DNA of 64,000 nt from Azospirillum soli (GCF_017876165.1 NZ_JAGINQ010000020.1:42013-106012); one strand, 5' to 3'; counted from the first letter of the stretch, positions 39,932-49,121 are shown. Made by a program: numbers and translations. The notes: a model not told the origin generated them from the letters alone.

Positions 39932-40330
39932 TTACGAAAACAGCTCCATCGTGTCGGGGATCTTGCCGGGGGGCTTGCCGTCCAGGATGGCCTGCACGGC
40001 GTTGACGGCGGCGATCAGGGTGCCTTGGCTAAAGGGCTTCGGCAGGCAGCCGATGCCGTATTCGCGGCTGGGCTCCACCTCTTCGCGGAAGGAGGTGACG
40101 AACAGGCAGGGGATGCCCCGGGCGGTCATCCACCGGGCGGCGTCGATGCCGATGGAGCCCTGCGCCAGATGGATGTCCACCAGCGCCAGATCCGGTTCCA
40201 CCTCCTGGGCGAGCGCGATGGCCCTCTCCGACGTCGGGGCGGGTCCGAAGACCTCGTGTCCGGCCGATTCCAGATAGAAGGTCTGTTCCATGGCGATGAG
40301 GACCTCGTCCTCGACGAGAAGGATCTTCAT
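39932..40330 (-). CDS. Single-domain response regulator
   Basis: A 132-residue receiver with acidic residues Glu7/Asp8 (ILLVEDEVLIA), phospho-Asp52 (LALVDIHLAQG) and Lys in CLPKPFSQ. The sequence style (VEDEVLIAMEQTFYLESAGH) is that of receivers paired with HWE/HisKA_2 kinases. Its start overlaps the kinase stop by four bases, so it is the cognate partner. There is no output domain; the effector is unknown. Confidence 0.92.
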   Translation of the reverse strand: MKILLVEDEVLIAMEQTFYLESAGHEVFGPAPTSERAIALAQEVEPDLALVDIHLAQGSIGIDAARWMTARGIPCLFVTSFREEVEPSREYGIGCLPKPFSQGTLIAAVNAVQAILDGKPPGKIPDTMELFS

Positions 40331-42198
40331 CCGTTGAACTCCACGGCGCTCGTTTCCAGCGCCGGGTCGTCGCCCGCCGGCACGGGCAGCGCGATCCGGA
40401 AGGAGGTGCCGCGCCTGACCGGCGGAAGAGCGACCGTCGCGCCGATCTGGCCGGTCAGGCTGGTGATGAGCCGCATGCCGAGGCTGCGCGACTTGTGCAT
40501 GTCGAAGCCGGGCGGCAGGCCAGGCCCCTGGTCGGTCACGATCAGTTCCACGGCAAGGTCACGCTTCTTCAGTTCCACCAGAATGTCCGCCTGGCCGGCG
40601 CCGCGGTGCTTGATCGCGTTGGTGATCAGCTCGTTGGCGATGAGGCCGAGCGGGGCGGCCTGATCGATGGGCAGGTCGATGGGATCGGCCCGCACCTCCA
40701 CCTCGCACAGCGTGCCGCCGCCGGACGCCCGCGACAGGTCGGCGCACAGCTCGTTCAGGTAGCTGGCGAACTCGATGGTCTGGAACTGCTCGGTCTGGTA
40801 GAGGCGGCTGTGCACCCGCGCGATGGCCTCGATCCGGCTGCGCGCGTCCTGGAAATGAACGCGCTCGGCCTCGCCCGGCAGGCTGAAGGTCTGGAGCGTC
40901 AGCAGGCTGGAGACCAGCTGAAGGCTGTTCTTGACCCGGTGGTTGACCTCGCGCAGCAGGGTCGATTTCTGGCTGACCAGCTTGCGCAGCGTGGCTTCCA
41001 TCGACTTGATCTCGGTGACGTCGATGTGCATCAGAACCGCCCCGCCGAACGGGCCGGCGGCCATGGGCGCCGCCAGACAGCGGAACCAGCGCGGGCCGTC
41101 CGCCGACAGGCCGGGATACTCGATGGACAGCGGCTGCCCGCCCTCCTGGTCGTCGGCACCCTGGAGAAGGCCGCGCAGGCCCTCGATGACGGCGTCGGCG
41201 TGCTCGGCCCCGCTCTGCGCGGCGGCGCAGGCCTCCAGGTAGTTGTCGCCCACGGCGGAGCCGTCGCCGAGGAAGCCGGCCCGCGCGCCGCCGGCCGCCC
41301 AGGCCTTGTTGACCGAGATGATGTGGCCGCCGTGGTCGAGCACGGCGATGTGCGCCGGCAGGGCGTCCAGCGTCGCCTTGGTCTGCTCGGCCAGCTGGCG
41401 CATGGCGAGCGCGTTGGCGGTCAGCTCCTCGCGGTTGCGGCGGCGTTCGGTGATGTCGCGCAGGATGCCGGTGATGAAGCTGCGCCCCTCCGACTCCCAA
41501 CGGGCGAGCGACAGTTCCAGGTCGATGCGGGTGCCGTCGCGCTTGCGGCCGATCAGTTCGAAGGCGGCGGGGCGGCCGGTTTCATCCTCTTCCGTCAGGC
41601 TGGCCCAGTCGGGCGTGCCGTCGGCCAGGAACAGGCGGACGTGCTGGCCGATCAGCTCGTTGGGGCGGTAGCCGAACTGCCGCGCGGCGGCGTCGTTCGC
41701 CCACTGCACCACGCCGCGCGTGTCGGTGGTGACGATGGCGTCCGGGGCGGTGTCCACGATGGCGCGGTAGCGGGCGTCGCGCTGTTCGCGCAAGACCCGC
41801 TCGCGGTTCACCACGGCGGTCACGTCGGTGACCTGGATCAGGCAATAGGGGTTGTTGCCGACCGCCAGCGGGCGGATCAGCACGTTGTGGACCATGCGCC
41901 GGCCGTCGGCACAGCGCAGCGGCAACAGCACGGGGTTCAGCGTGTGCGACAGCACGCTGGGCGCGCCGGTGTCCAGAACGTCGCTCACGGCGCCGTGCAG
42001 GCGCGAGTCGCGCAAGCCGGGGATCGCCTCGACCAGATCGCGCCCGTGGATGGTCGCGGACGGGATGCCCGAGGCCTTCTCCATCCAGCCGTTCCACAGC
42101 TGGACGCGGGCGTGCCGGTCCAGCACGATCACGCCGGCGTCCAGCGCGTCGAGGATGCCGTCGAACCAGGGCAGCCGCTTGAGTTCAGTGGGTTCCAT
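40327..42198 (-). CDS. PAS-domain HisKA_2 sensor histidine kinase
   Basis: A 623-residue soluble kinase with three PAS domains: ~12-110 (LDAGVIVLDRHARVQLWNGW), ~145-260 (VDTAPDAIVTTDTRGVVQWA) and ~280-390 (LPAHIAVLDHGGHIISVNKA). The transmitter is HisKA_2: phospho-His in LREVNHRVKNSLQLVSSLL, then IANELITNAIKH, VTDQGPGLPPGF and SLGMRLITSLTGQIGA. There is no transmembrane segment, so the stimulus is cytoplasmic. The gene overlaps the CheC-like gene by 14 bases and the receiver gene by four, forming a three-gene unit. Confidence 0.93.
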   Translation of the reverse strand: MEPTELKRLPWFDGILDALDAGVIVLDRHARVQLWNGWMEKASGIPSATIHGRDLVEAIPGLRDSRLHGAVSDVLDTGAPSVLSHTLNPVLLPLRCADGRRMVHNVLIRPLAVGNNPYCLIQVTDVTAVVNRERVLREQRDARYRAIVDTAPDAIVTTDTRGVVQWANDAAARQFGYRPNELIGQHVRLFLADGTPDWASLTEEDETGRPAAFELIGRKRDGTRIDLELSLARWESEGRSFITGILRDITERRRNREELTANALAMRQLAEQTKATLDALPAHIAVLDHGGHIISVNKAWAAGGARAGFLGDGSAVGDNYLEACAAAQSGAEHADAVIEGLRGLLQGADDQEGGQPLSIEYPGLSADGPRWFRCLAAPMAAGPFGGAVLMHIDVTEIKSMEATLRKLVSQKSTLLREVNHRVKNSLQLVSSLLTLQTFSLPGEAERVHFQDARSRIEAIARVHSRLYQTEQFQTIEFASYLNELCADLSRASGGGTLCEVEVRADPIDLPIDQAAPLGLIANELITNAIKHRGAGQADILVELKKRDLAVELIVTDQGPGLPPGFDMHKSRSLGMRLITSLTGQIGATVALPPVRRGTSFRIALPVPAGDDPALETSAVEFNG

Positions 42199-42820
42199 GC
42201 GGCGCCCCGGACTCGATGCGTTGGATGAAGCTGTGAATCAGACCCTTCAGCGATTCCAGCGACGACAGTCCCATCAACAGCGCGATGTAGCCGCGGATGC
42301 TGCGGCTGCGAATCGAGAAGTCGATGTAGAGGAACATGACCAGCTCGTCCGAATTCTCCCCGGGGTTTTGGAAGATGCGGTTGCTGTCGCCGCGCAGGAC
42401 GCTGGGCAGTGAAATGGACAGGTTGTCCTTCAGCGTGTTGGCCATGACCACGAGGCAGCCGTTCAGGATGATGTTGCCGATTTCCGCCAGGGCGTCCTGT
42501 TCGAGATCGACGATCTCCTCAAGGCTGAGTTCACTGCCCAGAACGGCGCGGGCCAGTTCCAGGCTGTTGGTCTCGGGGAAGATCAGCAGGGCGCGGCCGG
42601 AGAAGGCCCCTTGGAACTGCTGCTCCACCGCGACGAGGCTGTTGCGTTCCCGCGCGCTGAGCAGGCGGGCGGCGCTGTCGCGATGGACGATCTCCACCGA
42701 CGGCACGGACAGGAGCACCTGATCCGACACCATGCGGCTGAGATGCGTCGCCGCACGGCCGACCCCCATGTTCACCAACTCCGTCAGAGCGTCGCGCTCC
42801 AGGTCGGTCAAATCCACCAT
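42185..42820 (-). CDS. CheC-like phosphatase co-encoded with a PAS kinase
   Basis: A 211-residue CheC/CheX-family protein with two intact phosphatase helices, RDALTELVNMGVGRAATHLS and QDALAEIGNIILNGCLVVMA (Glu-x2-Asn in both). It is the first gene of a unit with a PAS kinase and a stand-alone receiver, so its likely job is to dephosphorylate that receiver. This arrangement mirrors the CheY-CheC pair at the start of the chemotaxis operon, and the two CheC proteins are recognisably related. The overlap with the kinase gene implies fixed stoichiometry. Confidence 0.87.
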   Translation of the reverse strand: MVDLTDLERDALTELVNMGVGRAATHLSRMVSDQVLLSVPSVEIVHRDSAARLLSARERNSLVAVEQQFQGAFSGRALLIFPETNSLELARAVLGSELSLEEIVDLEQDALAEIGNIILNGCLVVMANTLKDNLSISLPSVLRGDSNRIFQNPGENSDELVMFLYIDFSIRSRSIRGYIALLMGLSSLESLKGLIHSFIQRIESGAPHGTH

Positions 42821-43147
42821 GCACCGGCGCTCCCACTCTCATCGGTCGCGCCGCACCACCGACGCCTTGCTGGAATTTTGCGACAGGAATGCGTCAAAAA
42901 TCTCTCCCGTCAATGGCATATGCCGAACATAGGGGTGAACTAGGCGCATCAGCGGCGTACCTCCTTCGGCTCGCCTTACTGCTGCGGAACGGCCAATTCT
43001 TTGGCACTGCCGGCGTGATGGTTGCGTTCAGCTCCGCGTAATTCGACATCTACGACAACAGTTCGCGGGTGTGGCTGTGCTGCGGCCGCTCGAACAAATC
43101 TTCAGTGGCCGCAACCTTCAGCAGGAGCTTCGCTTGCGCGCTTGGCG
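42821..43147. other. Intergenic region upstream of the CheC-PAS kinase unit
   Basis: This 327-base gap lies upstream of the CheC-like gene and downstream of argE (both minus strand). It includes an AT-richer stretch (42880-42940) likely holding the promoter. No convincing gene, hairpin or defined promoter box was seen. A TGGCAC motif at about 43002 lacks the TTGC of a sigma-54 promoter at the right spacing. Confidence 0.4.
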
Positions 43148-44299
43148 TCACGCCGCCAGTCGGCGGACGAGTTCCCTCATGAACCGCTCGCACTCGGTCA
43201 CCTGGGAGATTTCGATGAACTCGTTGGGCTGGTGCGCCTGATCGATGGAACCGGGACCGCACATGACCGTGGAGAGCCCGGCCTCCTGGAACTGGCCGGC
43301 CTCCGCCCCGTAGGACACCACGGCCGTGTCGTTGCGGCCGGTCAGCGCGTGGCAGAGCTGGGCGGCGGGGTTGTTCGCCTCCGGGGCCAGTCCGGGGGCG
43401 CCGGCGATCACGGTGGTCTGGATGTCGGCGGTGGGAGCGACGCGGCGGATTTCGGCTCGCAGGCGGTCGCATTCCGCCTCGAACCGGTCGCGGAAGGTCG
43501 TCCAGTCGTCCCCGGCGACGGGGCGGATGTCCCAGTAGAACTCGCAATGGCGCGCGGTGATGTTGGTCGCCGTGCCGCCCTGGATGGTGCCGACGTGCAG
43601 CGTGGTGTAGGGCGGGTCGAAGGGGCAGGCGGGATCGGCCTTGGCGGCGTTGTCCGCAACCATGTCGGAAATGAAATTGACCAGACGCGCGGCGGTCATC
43701 ACCGCGCTGACGCCCCGGTCGATCTGGGAGGAATGCACCTCGTGCCCGGTCACGGTGGTGCGCAGCACGTAGCAACCCTTGTGCGCCAGCACGACGCGCA
43801 TCGAGGTCGGCTCGCCCACGATCACCGCGCTCGCGCGCGGCAGTTCGGCCACAATGCGCTCGATCATGAAAGGCGCGCCGATGCAGCCGATTTCCTCGTC
43901 GTAGGAGAGGGCGAGGTGCAGCGGGCGCTTCAGGCCGGCGGCCAGCATCTCCGGCAGCATGGCCAGCGCCACGGCCGGGAAGCTCTTCATGTCGGCGGTG
44001 CCGCGCCCGTACAGGCGGCCGTCGCGCTCCACCACCGTGAAGGGATCGGTGTCCCAGGGCTGGCCGTCCACCGGCACCACGTCGGTGTGGGCGGACAGGA
44101 CGACGCCGCCTTCGACCATGGGGCCGATGGTGGCGAACAGGTTCGCCTTGCTGCCGTCCGCGTTGGGGACGAGGCGGCTTTCGATTCCGTGTCCGGCGAG
44201 ATAGTCCCTGACCCAGTCGATCAGCGCCATGTTGGAGCGGCGCGAAACGGTGTCGAACCCGACGAGTCGGGCGATCATGTCCCGTGATGTCTCTTGCAC
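43148..44299 (-). CDS. argE: Acetylornithine deacetylase
   Basis: A 383-residue M20 metallohydrolase that releases ornithine from N-acetylornithine in arginine synthesis. Metal and catalytic residues are seen in VVLSAHTDVVPVDGQPWDTD, GRGTADMKSFPAVALAM, and SYDEEIGCIGAPFM (catalytic Glu pair); the dimerisation lid spans ~175-290. IARLVGFDTVSRRSNMALID is typical of proteobacterial ArgE. The start is a GTG at 44297-44299, chosen on family length; an ATG seven codons in (44278) is possible and neither has an ideal ribosome site. It appears to be a single gene. Confidence 0.9.
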   Translation of the reverse strand: MQETSRDMIARLVGFDTVSRRSNMALIDWVRDYLAGHGIESRLVPNADGSKANLFATIGPMVEGGVVLSAHTDVVPVDGQPWDTDPFTVVERDGRLYGRGTADMKSFPAVALAMLPEMLAAGLKRPLHLALSYDEEIGCIGAPFMIERIVAELPRASAVIVGEPTSMRVVLAHKGCYVLRTTVTGHEVHSSQIDRGVSAVMTAARLVNFISDMVADNAAKADPACPFDPPYTTLHVGTIQGGTATNITARHCEFYWDIRPVAGDDWTTFRDRFEAECDRLRAEIRRVAPTADIQTTVIAGAPGLAPEANNPAAQLCHALTGRNDTAVVSYGAEAGQFQEAGLSTVMCGPGSIDQAHQPNEFIEISQVTECERFMRELVRRLAA

Positions 44300-44489
44300 C
44301 CTGCGTACCTGCTTGTTTCGGGCCGTTTTGTTTCAGGCCATGTCTCTGGCGGCCCCTTTCTTGGGGCTCGTCCGATAGTCTTCAGACCCTCGACAATGGC
44401 GCCCGCGAACGGCCGATGTCAAATAGGGCGTCGGGGTTATGCGGGCTTCGCAGGGCAAGCGTCGGCGGTCGGAGTCACGGCGGTCGAAG

Positions 44490-46379
44490 TCACAGCGCCA
44501 TGTCCCAATGCCGCTCCAGCACGCCCAGCAGTTGGCGGGGCGTCACGGGTTTGAAGGCGATGCCCAGCCCGTTGCGGGCGGCGTCCAGGCGGCAGTCGGG
44601 GCCGGCCTCCCCGGTCAGGATGATGCCGGCGATGGCGTGCCCGACGGCCTTGCGGATCTGCTGGACCGCCTCGGTCCCGATCCGGCCGTCGCGCAGGCGG
44701 TAGTCGGCGATGATGATGTCCGGCACCCGGCCGGAGCGATGCACGGCGTCCACCGCCTGGTCGATGGAGCCGGCGATGAGCGTCGTGTAGCCCCAGTCCT
44801 GCATCATCGCGCGCAAGCCCAGCAGCACGATGGCGTCGTCGTCCACCAGAACGGCGAGCCGTCCTTTTCCGATGTCCTTGGGGCCGCTGTTTTTTGGGCC
44901 GGCGTCGGTGCCGGGCGGGTGCGTCTTCGGCTCGGCGGAGCAGGGCGCGCAACGCGCCGCCTCCGCGCGGGGGACGGCGATGGAAAAGACCGATCCCCGG
45001 CCGAGTGCAGAACGCACCTCCACCGGGTGGTCGAGAAAGACGGACAGGCGCTTCACGATGGCAAGCCCAAGGCCGAGGCCCTGGCCCCGGTCGCGCTCGG
45101 GGTTGGCGACCTGATGGAACTCCTCAAAGATCGCCTCGAACTGGTCGGGCGGGATGCCGATGCCGGTGTCCTGCACCTCGATGCGCAGCCGGTCGCCGTC
45201 GGGAACGCAGGCCAGGGTCACGCGCCCGCGCTCGGTGAAGCGGATGGCGTTCTCGACGAGGTTGCGCAGCATCCGGCCGAGCAAGGTCGGGTCGCTGCGC
45301 ACCGGCTGGTCGGCGAAGCCGATCGCGGAGACGGCGACGCCCTTGCTGGCCGCGATGGGGGCATAGGCGGCGATGACATCGTCGATCAGGGGGCCGAGGG
45401 CGAAGCTCTCCACCCGTGCCGCCGTCCCGCTGGCGTCCACGCGGGACAGGTCGAACAGCCCGTCCAGCAGCCCCTTCAGCGTATCGAGGCTGCGTTCCAA
45501 AAGCATCAGCTTTTCCCGGCCGGCTTCACTGTCTACATGGGCGGCCAGTGTGGCGGCGAACAGGAACATGGACTGCAACGGCTGGCGCAGGTCGTGGCTG
45601 GCGGCGGCGAGGAAGCGGCTCTTGGCAGCGTTGGCCTGCTCGGCGGCGTCCAACGCGTCGCGCAGGCGCTGCTCGTCCCGATGGCGCTCGGTCACGTCGC
45701 GGCTTATGACCGCCACCGCGTCGACTCCGTCATCGTTGTCGCGCAACGGCAGGTAACGGATCTCCAGCCAGCGAAGCCCCTGGGTCGGCAGATTGTAGGG
45801 GAGGTCGCACTGAACCTCCTCGCCCAGAAGGCAGCGGTCGAAATGCGGTTTGACGATGGTGGCGAAGTTGTCTGTTCCCACCACCTCGGCCACATGCGCG
45901 CCGACGACGCGTTCGCGCGGCAGACCGTGACGGGCGAGGAAAACCGGGTTGACGCGCTGGTATCGGTAGTCGCGCCCGATGATGGAGATGGAATCGCGCG
46001 ACTGGTCGATCACGCGCTCGGTGATCCGGCGGTATTTGTCGGCCCGTCGGCGCTCGGTCACGTCGGTGATCGCCGCGACCGCGCCGATGGTCGTCCCGGC
46101 CGGATCGCGCAGAGGGGCCGCGCTGAGGGAAAGATCGTGGGGCGTTCCATCGGCGTGGACGATGCGCACCACCTTGCCGTTCGTGCGTTCCCCTGCCAGC
46201 GCGCGGGACAAGGCGTATTCCTCCGGCGGCACGGGAAATTGCCGTGCGGTGCCGCTGAGGAAGGCCAGCCGACCGTCGCCGTTGCACAGGATGAAACCGG
46301 CATCCGACAGGGCGAGAACCTGTTCGAGCAGGGGCCGGCTTACGCTGTACCCGCCCATGCGAAGATCGGCTTGATCCAC
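44490..46379 (-). CDS. Hybrid sensor histidine kinase (PAS-PAS-kinase-receiver)
   Basis: A 629-residue soluble kinase. Two PAS domains (~15-115 and ~120-235) precede the HisKA domain with the H-box FLAAASHDLRQPLQSMFLF, the N-box LGRMLRNLVENAIRFTERG, G1 VQDTGIGIPPDQF, and GQGLGLGLAIVKRL. A Cys/Pro-rich linker leads to a C-terminal receiver (LAVLVDDDAIVLLGLRAMM, phospho-Asp in IIIADYRLRDGRIG). The HDLRQPL form of the H-box marks the subgroup often paired with LuxR-type regulators, but none is adjacent. The start is a GTG (46377-46379) with GGAGGG seven bases upstream. Confidence 0.92.
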   Translation of the reverse strand: MDQADLRMGGYSVSRPLLEQVLALSDAGFILCNGDGRLAFLSGTARQFPVPPEEYALSRALAGERTNGKVVRIVHADGTPHDLSLSAAPLRDPAGTTIGAVAAITDVTERRRADKYRRITERVIDQSRDSISIIGRDYRYQRVNPVFLARHGLPRERVVGAHVAEVVGTDNFATIVKPHFDRCLLGEEVQCDLPYNLPTQGLRWLEIRYLPLRDNDDGVDAVAVISRDVTERHRDEQRLRDALDAAEQANAAKSRFLAAASHDLRQPLQSMFLFAATLAAHVDSEAGREKLMLLERSLDTLKGLLDGLFDLSRVDASGTAARVESFALGPLIDDVIAAYAPIAASKGVAVSAIGFADQPVRSDPTLLGRMLRNLVENAIRFTERGRVTLACVPDGDRLRIEVQDTGIGIPPDQFEAIFEEFHQVANPERDRGQGLGLGLAIVKRLSVFLDHPVEVRSALGRGSVFSIAVPRAEAARCAPCSAEPKTHPPGTDAGPKNSGPKDIGKGRLAVLVDDDAIVLLGLRAMMQDWGYTTLIAGSIDQAVDAVHRSGRVPDIIIADYRLRDGRIGTEAVQQIRKAVGHAIAGIILTGEAGPDCRLDAARNGLGIAFKPVTPRQLLGVLERHWDMAL

Positions 46380-46508
46380 GTCGTGTCCCTCCTCGGGTAC
46401 GCGAAACCCTGCGCGCCTGACGGGAGGAATTGTGGCGTATTTTCGATTAACGCGTTACTCTTCCAATGGCGGTATGTTGTTGGAAAGTTCAACCAACGGC
46501 ATAAGGCG

Positions 46509-46856
46509 TCACGCCGCCGACCATATTCTCTCCGTCAGAACCGTGCGCACCAGGGTCAGCGCGCTGTCGGCGCTTTCGCGTCCGTCGAGCTTGGCGGCCA
46601 GCGACTCGATCTGCGCACCGGGCAGCGTGTTGCGCAATCGGCGCACGGTGTCGGTCAGCTGCTTCTTGGCGAAACGCGCCTGGTTGCCGCGCTCGGACAA
46701 TTCCTGGAACGCCTGCCGGCGGGTGGCCGCGTCGCGTCCGACACTGGCTGCCGATGCGCGCTCGGCCGCCGTCGCCAGATCGTTGGATGCCTGCAGGTAT
46801 TGGGTGATGGCTTCGGTGAGGATTCGGTTGGCCTGAAACAAGGGATCAAGGGACAT
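46509..46856 (-). CDS. Hypothetical helical protein, 115 residues
   Basis: An unrecognised protein starting MSLDPLFQANRILTEAITQY. It is predicted to be almost entirely alpha-helical, with heptad-like segments (NDLATAAERASAASVGRDAA, RQAFQELSERGNQARFAKKQ, then LTDTVRRLRNTLPGAQIESL), and has no signal peptide or membrane helix. Composition and codon use fit the flanking genes. It precedes the hybrid kinase on the same strand with a 129-base gap and could be co-transcribed with it. A divergent EcfG-regulated gene lies upstream. Confidence 0.65.
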   Translation of the reverse strand: MSLDPLFQANRILTEAITQYLQASNDLATAAERASAASVGRDAATRRQAFQELSERGNQARFAKKQLTDTVRRLRNTLPGAQIESLAAKLDGRESADSALTLVRTVLTERIWSAA

Positions 46857-47169
46857 GCGTCGAACTCTTTGCCTTCCGTGACGGCGGGGGCATTGCGGCC
46901 CCGGTGCCCAAGTCGTTCTCCGGAAAGCTAAATTCGGAGATTGCCGATGGACAAGCCGGCGAAGTGTCCTATGCGCCGGACATTCCGGCCCAATGCGCGG
47001 CATCCGACATACGACCTAGGCCATGCCATCCGACGGCACGCCGTGGAGAGTAGGATCCTATGATTTATGGAGCGGTTTCTTTGTGTGCTGTGATTTGCCA
47101 AATAATCCGGGAACTCGGCGGCGCTGAATTCGTTTTTTCTTCGGCCGAGGCCCAATTGGAGACTGATCG
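46857..47169. other. Divergent intergenic region holding a stress promoter
   Basis: This 313-base gap separates the minus-strand hypothetical gene (start 46856) from the DUF2934 gene (start 47170). It contains the EcfG promoter at 47110-47134, near the plus-strand gene. The left part is GC-rich and the middle (47050-47110) AT-rich. No other gene was found. Confidence 0.5.
47110..47134 (+). promoter_or_regulatory. EcfG general stress promoter of the DUF2934 gene
   Basis: GGAAC (47110-47114), a 16-base spacer and CGTT (47131-47134) match the alphaproteobacterial EcfG consensus GGAAC-N16/17-CGTT exactly. The start codon is 36 bases downstream, leaving room for a short leader. Confidence 0.75.
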
Positions 47170-47712
47170 ATGCAAGGGGATCGCGAGGAACGCATCCGTC
47201 GCCGCGCCCACGAGATTTGGGAGCGCGAGGGGCGACCGGAGGGACAGCATGACGCGCACTGGGCGCGGGCGTGCGCGGAAATCGACGACGAGGACCGGGC
47301 GGGTGAAGCTTCCGCTACCAACGTCGTGAAGAAGGTGGTGCGCCGGACCAAGAAGGCCGCCGCCGACGCCATCGGCGCGGGAATGAACGCCGTGGTGGAC
47401 GTGGTCGAGGAAGCGTTGGGCCAGAAGAAGCCGCGCGGTCGCAAGGCGAAGGCCGAAGCGGCTGATGAAAAGACCTCGGTGGCGAAGGAAAGCCCGAAGG
47501 AGTCCGCCAAGAGCCGCAAGCTGCCGGCAGTCACCGCGGGTTCACGCGCCGTCGCGAAGACCGAGGACATGGACATGAAACCGGCGGCTGCGAAGCCGAC
47601 GCGGGGCAAGGGCGCCAAGGCGGCCAATGACACGTCCGCGGGTGACAAGCCGGCGGGGGCCAAAACCCGGCGCAAATCCGGCGCCGGCCAGAACTCGCCG
47701 GTGGTTCACTGA
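47170..47712 (+). CDS. DUF2934 domain protein with Lys/Ala-rich tail
   Basis: A 180-residue protein. Residues 5-42 form a DUF2934 motif (REERIRRRAHEIWEREGRPE, then HDAHWARACAEI), a short domain of unknown function common in alphaproteobacterial stress genes. The remaining ~135 residues are rich in Lys, Ala and Pro, resemble histone H1-like tails, and could bind DNA or other polyanions. The exact EcfG promoter 36 bases upstream places it in the general stress regulon. GGAG is near the ATG. A strong hairpin follows the stop. Confidence 0.88.
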   Translation: MQGDREERIRRRAHEIWEREGRPEGQHDAHWARACAEIDDEDRAGEASATNVVKKVVRRTKKAAADAIGAGMNAVVDVVEEALGQKKPRGRKAKAEAADEKTSVAKESPKESAKSRKLPAVTAGSRAVAKTEDMDMKPAAAKPTRGKGAKAANDTSAGDKPAGAKTRRKSGAGQNSPVVH

Positions 47713-47730
47713 AACCTTTTCACGCGATAT

Positions 47731-47757
47731 CCCCCTCTGCCCTGAGCGCAGAGGGGG
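47731..47757. terminator. Bidirectional hairpin between DUF2934 and GH4 genes
   Basis: CCCCCTCTGC (47731-47740) pairs perfectly with GCAGAGGGGG (47748-47757) around a 7-base loop. It lies in the 54-base gap between two converging genes. There is no long T-run on either side, so it may act as a terminator for both or as an mRNA end-protecting structure. Confidence 0.65.
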
Positions 47758-47766
47758 TGTTCGATT

Positions 47767-49062
47767 CTACACGCAAGGCCGGATGTAGGGCCTGTTCGCC
47801 TCCCACAGCTCGTCGAGGATGGCAAGGGCGGCGTCGGTCGAGTTGATGACCGGGTCGATCAGGAGGGCCTGCAAGGCCAACTCCTTGGAGGCGTGAACCG
47901 CCGCTTCCACCGCCAATTGCTGAACGCTGGCCTGCATGTGCAGCAGCTTGGCGATTCCGTCCGGCAGGGGACCCAGTGAGACCGGGTGGACACCGGCCGC
48001 ATCGACCAGCAATGGCACCTCCACCGCCAGATCGGGCGGCAGGTTGGGGATGGTGCCCTGGTTGTAGACGATGCCCGATTCGATGAAGCGCTTCTGGTTG
48101 TGCAGGGTGCCGGCGATCACCTGGACCGCTCGCTCGCCCCAGGATGGCTGGGTCCAGTCCTCCGGGATCGGGGTCGTGCCGGCGATCACGCCGTCCATCA
48201 GGTCGTTCAGGATGCCGCGCCCGCGCTCGTCCTCCTTGAAGTCGAAGCCGTGTTCGCCGCCTTCCCAGCCGTAGGGGAGGTATTCGCCCAGGTGGTCGTC
48301 GGAGCAGGTCGGCCACAGGCCGAAGGAGCGGAACAGCCGCCGGGCCAGCGGGGTGAAGGACGGGTCGTGGGTCTTTTCCTTCTCGCGCAGCAGCGGATAA
48401 AGGTCGCGCCCCGTTGCGCGGTCGCGGATGTGCAGCAGCCATTGGAAGTGGTTCAGGCCGGCGCCCCAAACCTCCACGTCCTTTTCGGCCATGCCCAGGA
48501 TCTGGCAGATGAACCAGCGCGCCAGGAAGATGCCGTGGCACAGGCCCAGCGTCTTGACCTTCGTGTATTTGCCGAGCCCCAGCACCACCCGGCTTTCCGG
48601 GTTGGACAGGTTGATGAACTGGGCGTTCGGGCACAATTCCTCGATGTCGCGGGCGAAGTCGAAGATCAGGGGCAGGGTGCGCATGGTGAAGAACAGGCCG
48701 CCGGGGCCGCCGTTCTCGCCCAGCGTGTGGCGGACGCCGTGCTTTTTCGGAACCTCGAAATCCAGCTTCCACAAGCGGTTGCGGTCGATGGCGACGGAGT
48801 TGACGACGAATTCGGCGCCTTGCAGGGCGGCACGGCGGTCGGTCGTCTGTTCGATGGTGATGCCGGCCCCGCCCCTAGCGTTCAGCACGCGGGCGAGCGC
48901 GGTCATGCGCTCCAGCGCCACGGGGTTGGCGTCCACCAGCGTCAGCGTGCTGCCGGCCAGCTCGGTCGTCGTGAAGAGGTCGCGGTACATGCTGAGCCCG
49001 AAGGCCGCACTGCCGGCGCCCAGGAAGACGATTTTCGTGGTTTTGGGGGTCGAGGTGAGCAT
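47767..49062 (-). CDS. GH4 family alpha-glycosidase (alpha-glucosidase/galactosidase)
   Basis: A 431-residue NAD+- and divalent-metal-dependent glycosidase. The N-terminal Rossmann motif is KIVFLGAGSAAFGLSMYRDL. Metal and substrate residues appear in INLSNPESRVV, LCHGIFLARW (Cys-His) and WGAGLNHFQWLL (Asn-His). GH4 enzymes act by oxidation at C3 and elimination, usually on alpha-glucosides or galactosides. The start at 49060-49062 has GGGAGG about eight bases upstream; the longer frame adds 24 unlikely residues. It is divergent from a GH1 gene, with paired palindromic sites between them. Confidence 0.9.
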   Translation of the reverse strand: MLTSTPKTTKIVFLGAGSAAFGLSMYRDLFTTTELAGSTLTLVDANPVALERMTALARVLNARGGAGITIEQTTDRRAALQGAEFVVNSVAIDRNRLWKLDFEVPKKHGVRHTLGENGGPGGLFFTMRTLPLIFDFARDIEELCPNAQFINLSNPESRVVLGLGKYTKVKTLGLCHGIFLARWFICQILGMAEKDVEVWGAGLNHFQWLLHIRDRATGRDLYPLLREKEKTHDPSFTPLARRLFRSFGLWPTCSDDHLGEYLPYGWEGGEHGFDFKEDERGRGILNDLMDGVIAGTTPIPEDWTQPSWGERAVQVIAGTLHNQKRFIESGIVYNQGTIPNLPPDLAVEVPLLVDAAGVHPVSLGPLPDGIAKLLHMQASVQQLAVEAAVHASKELALQALLIDPVINSTDAALAILDELWEANRPYIRPCV

Positions 49063-49121
49063 GAGCGATACCTCCCACGGGCGGGAAGGCGCCACACCGT
49101 TGGGCAAGATCACCGCCGCCA

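Noticed and set aside
42995..43025. Possible sigma-54 promoter (TGGCAC) in the gap before the CheC-like gene
   Set aside because: The TTGC element is not at the required spacing, and the motif points away from the CheC-like gene.
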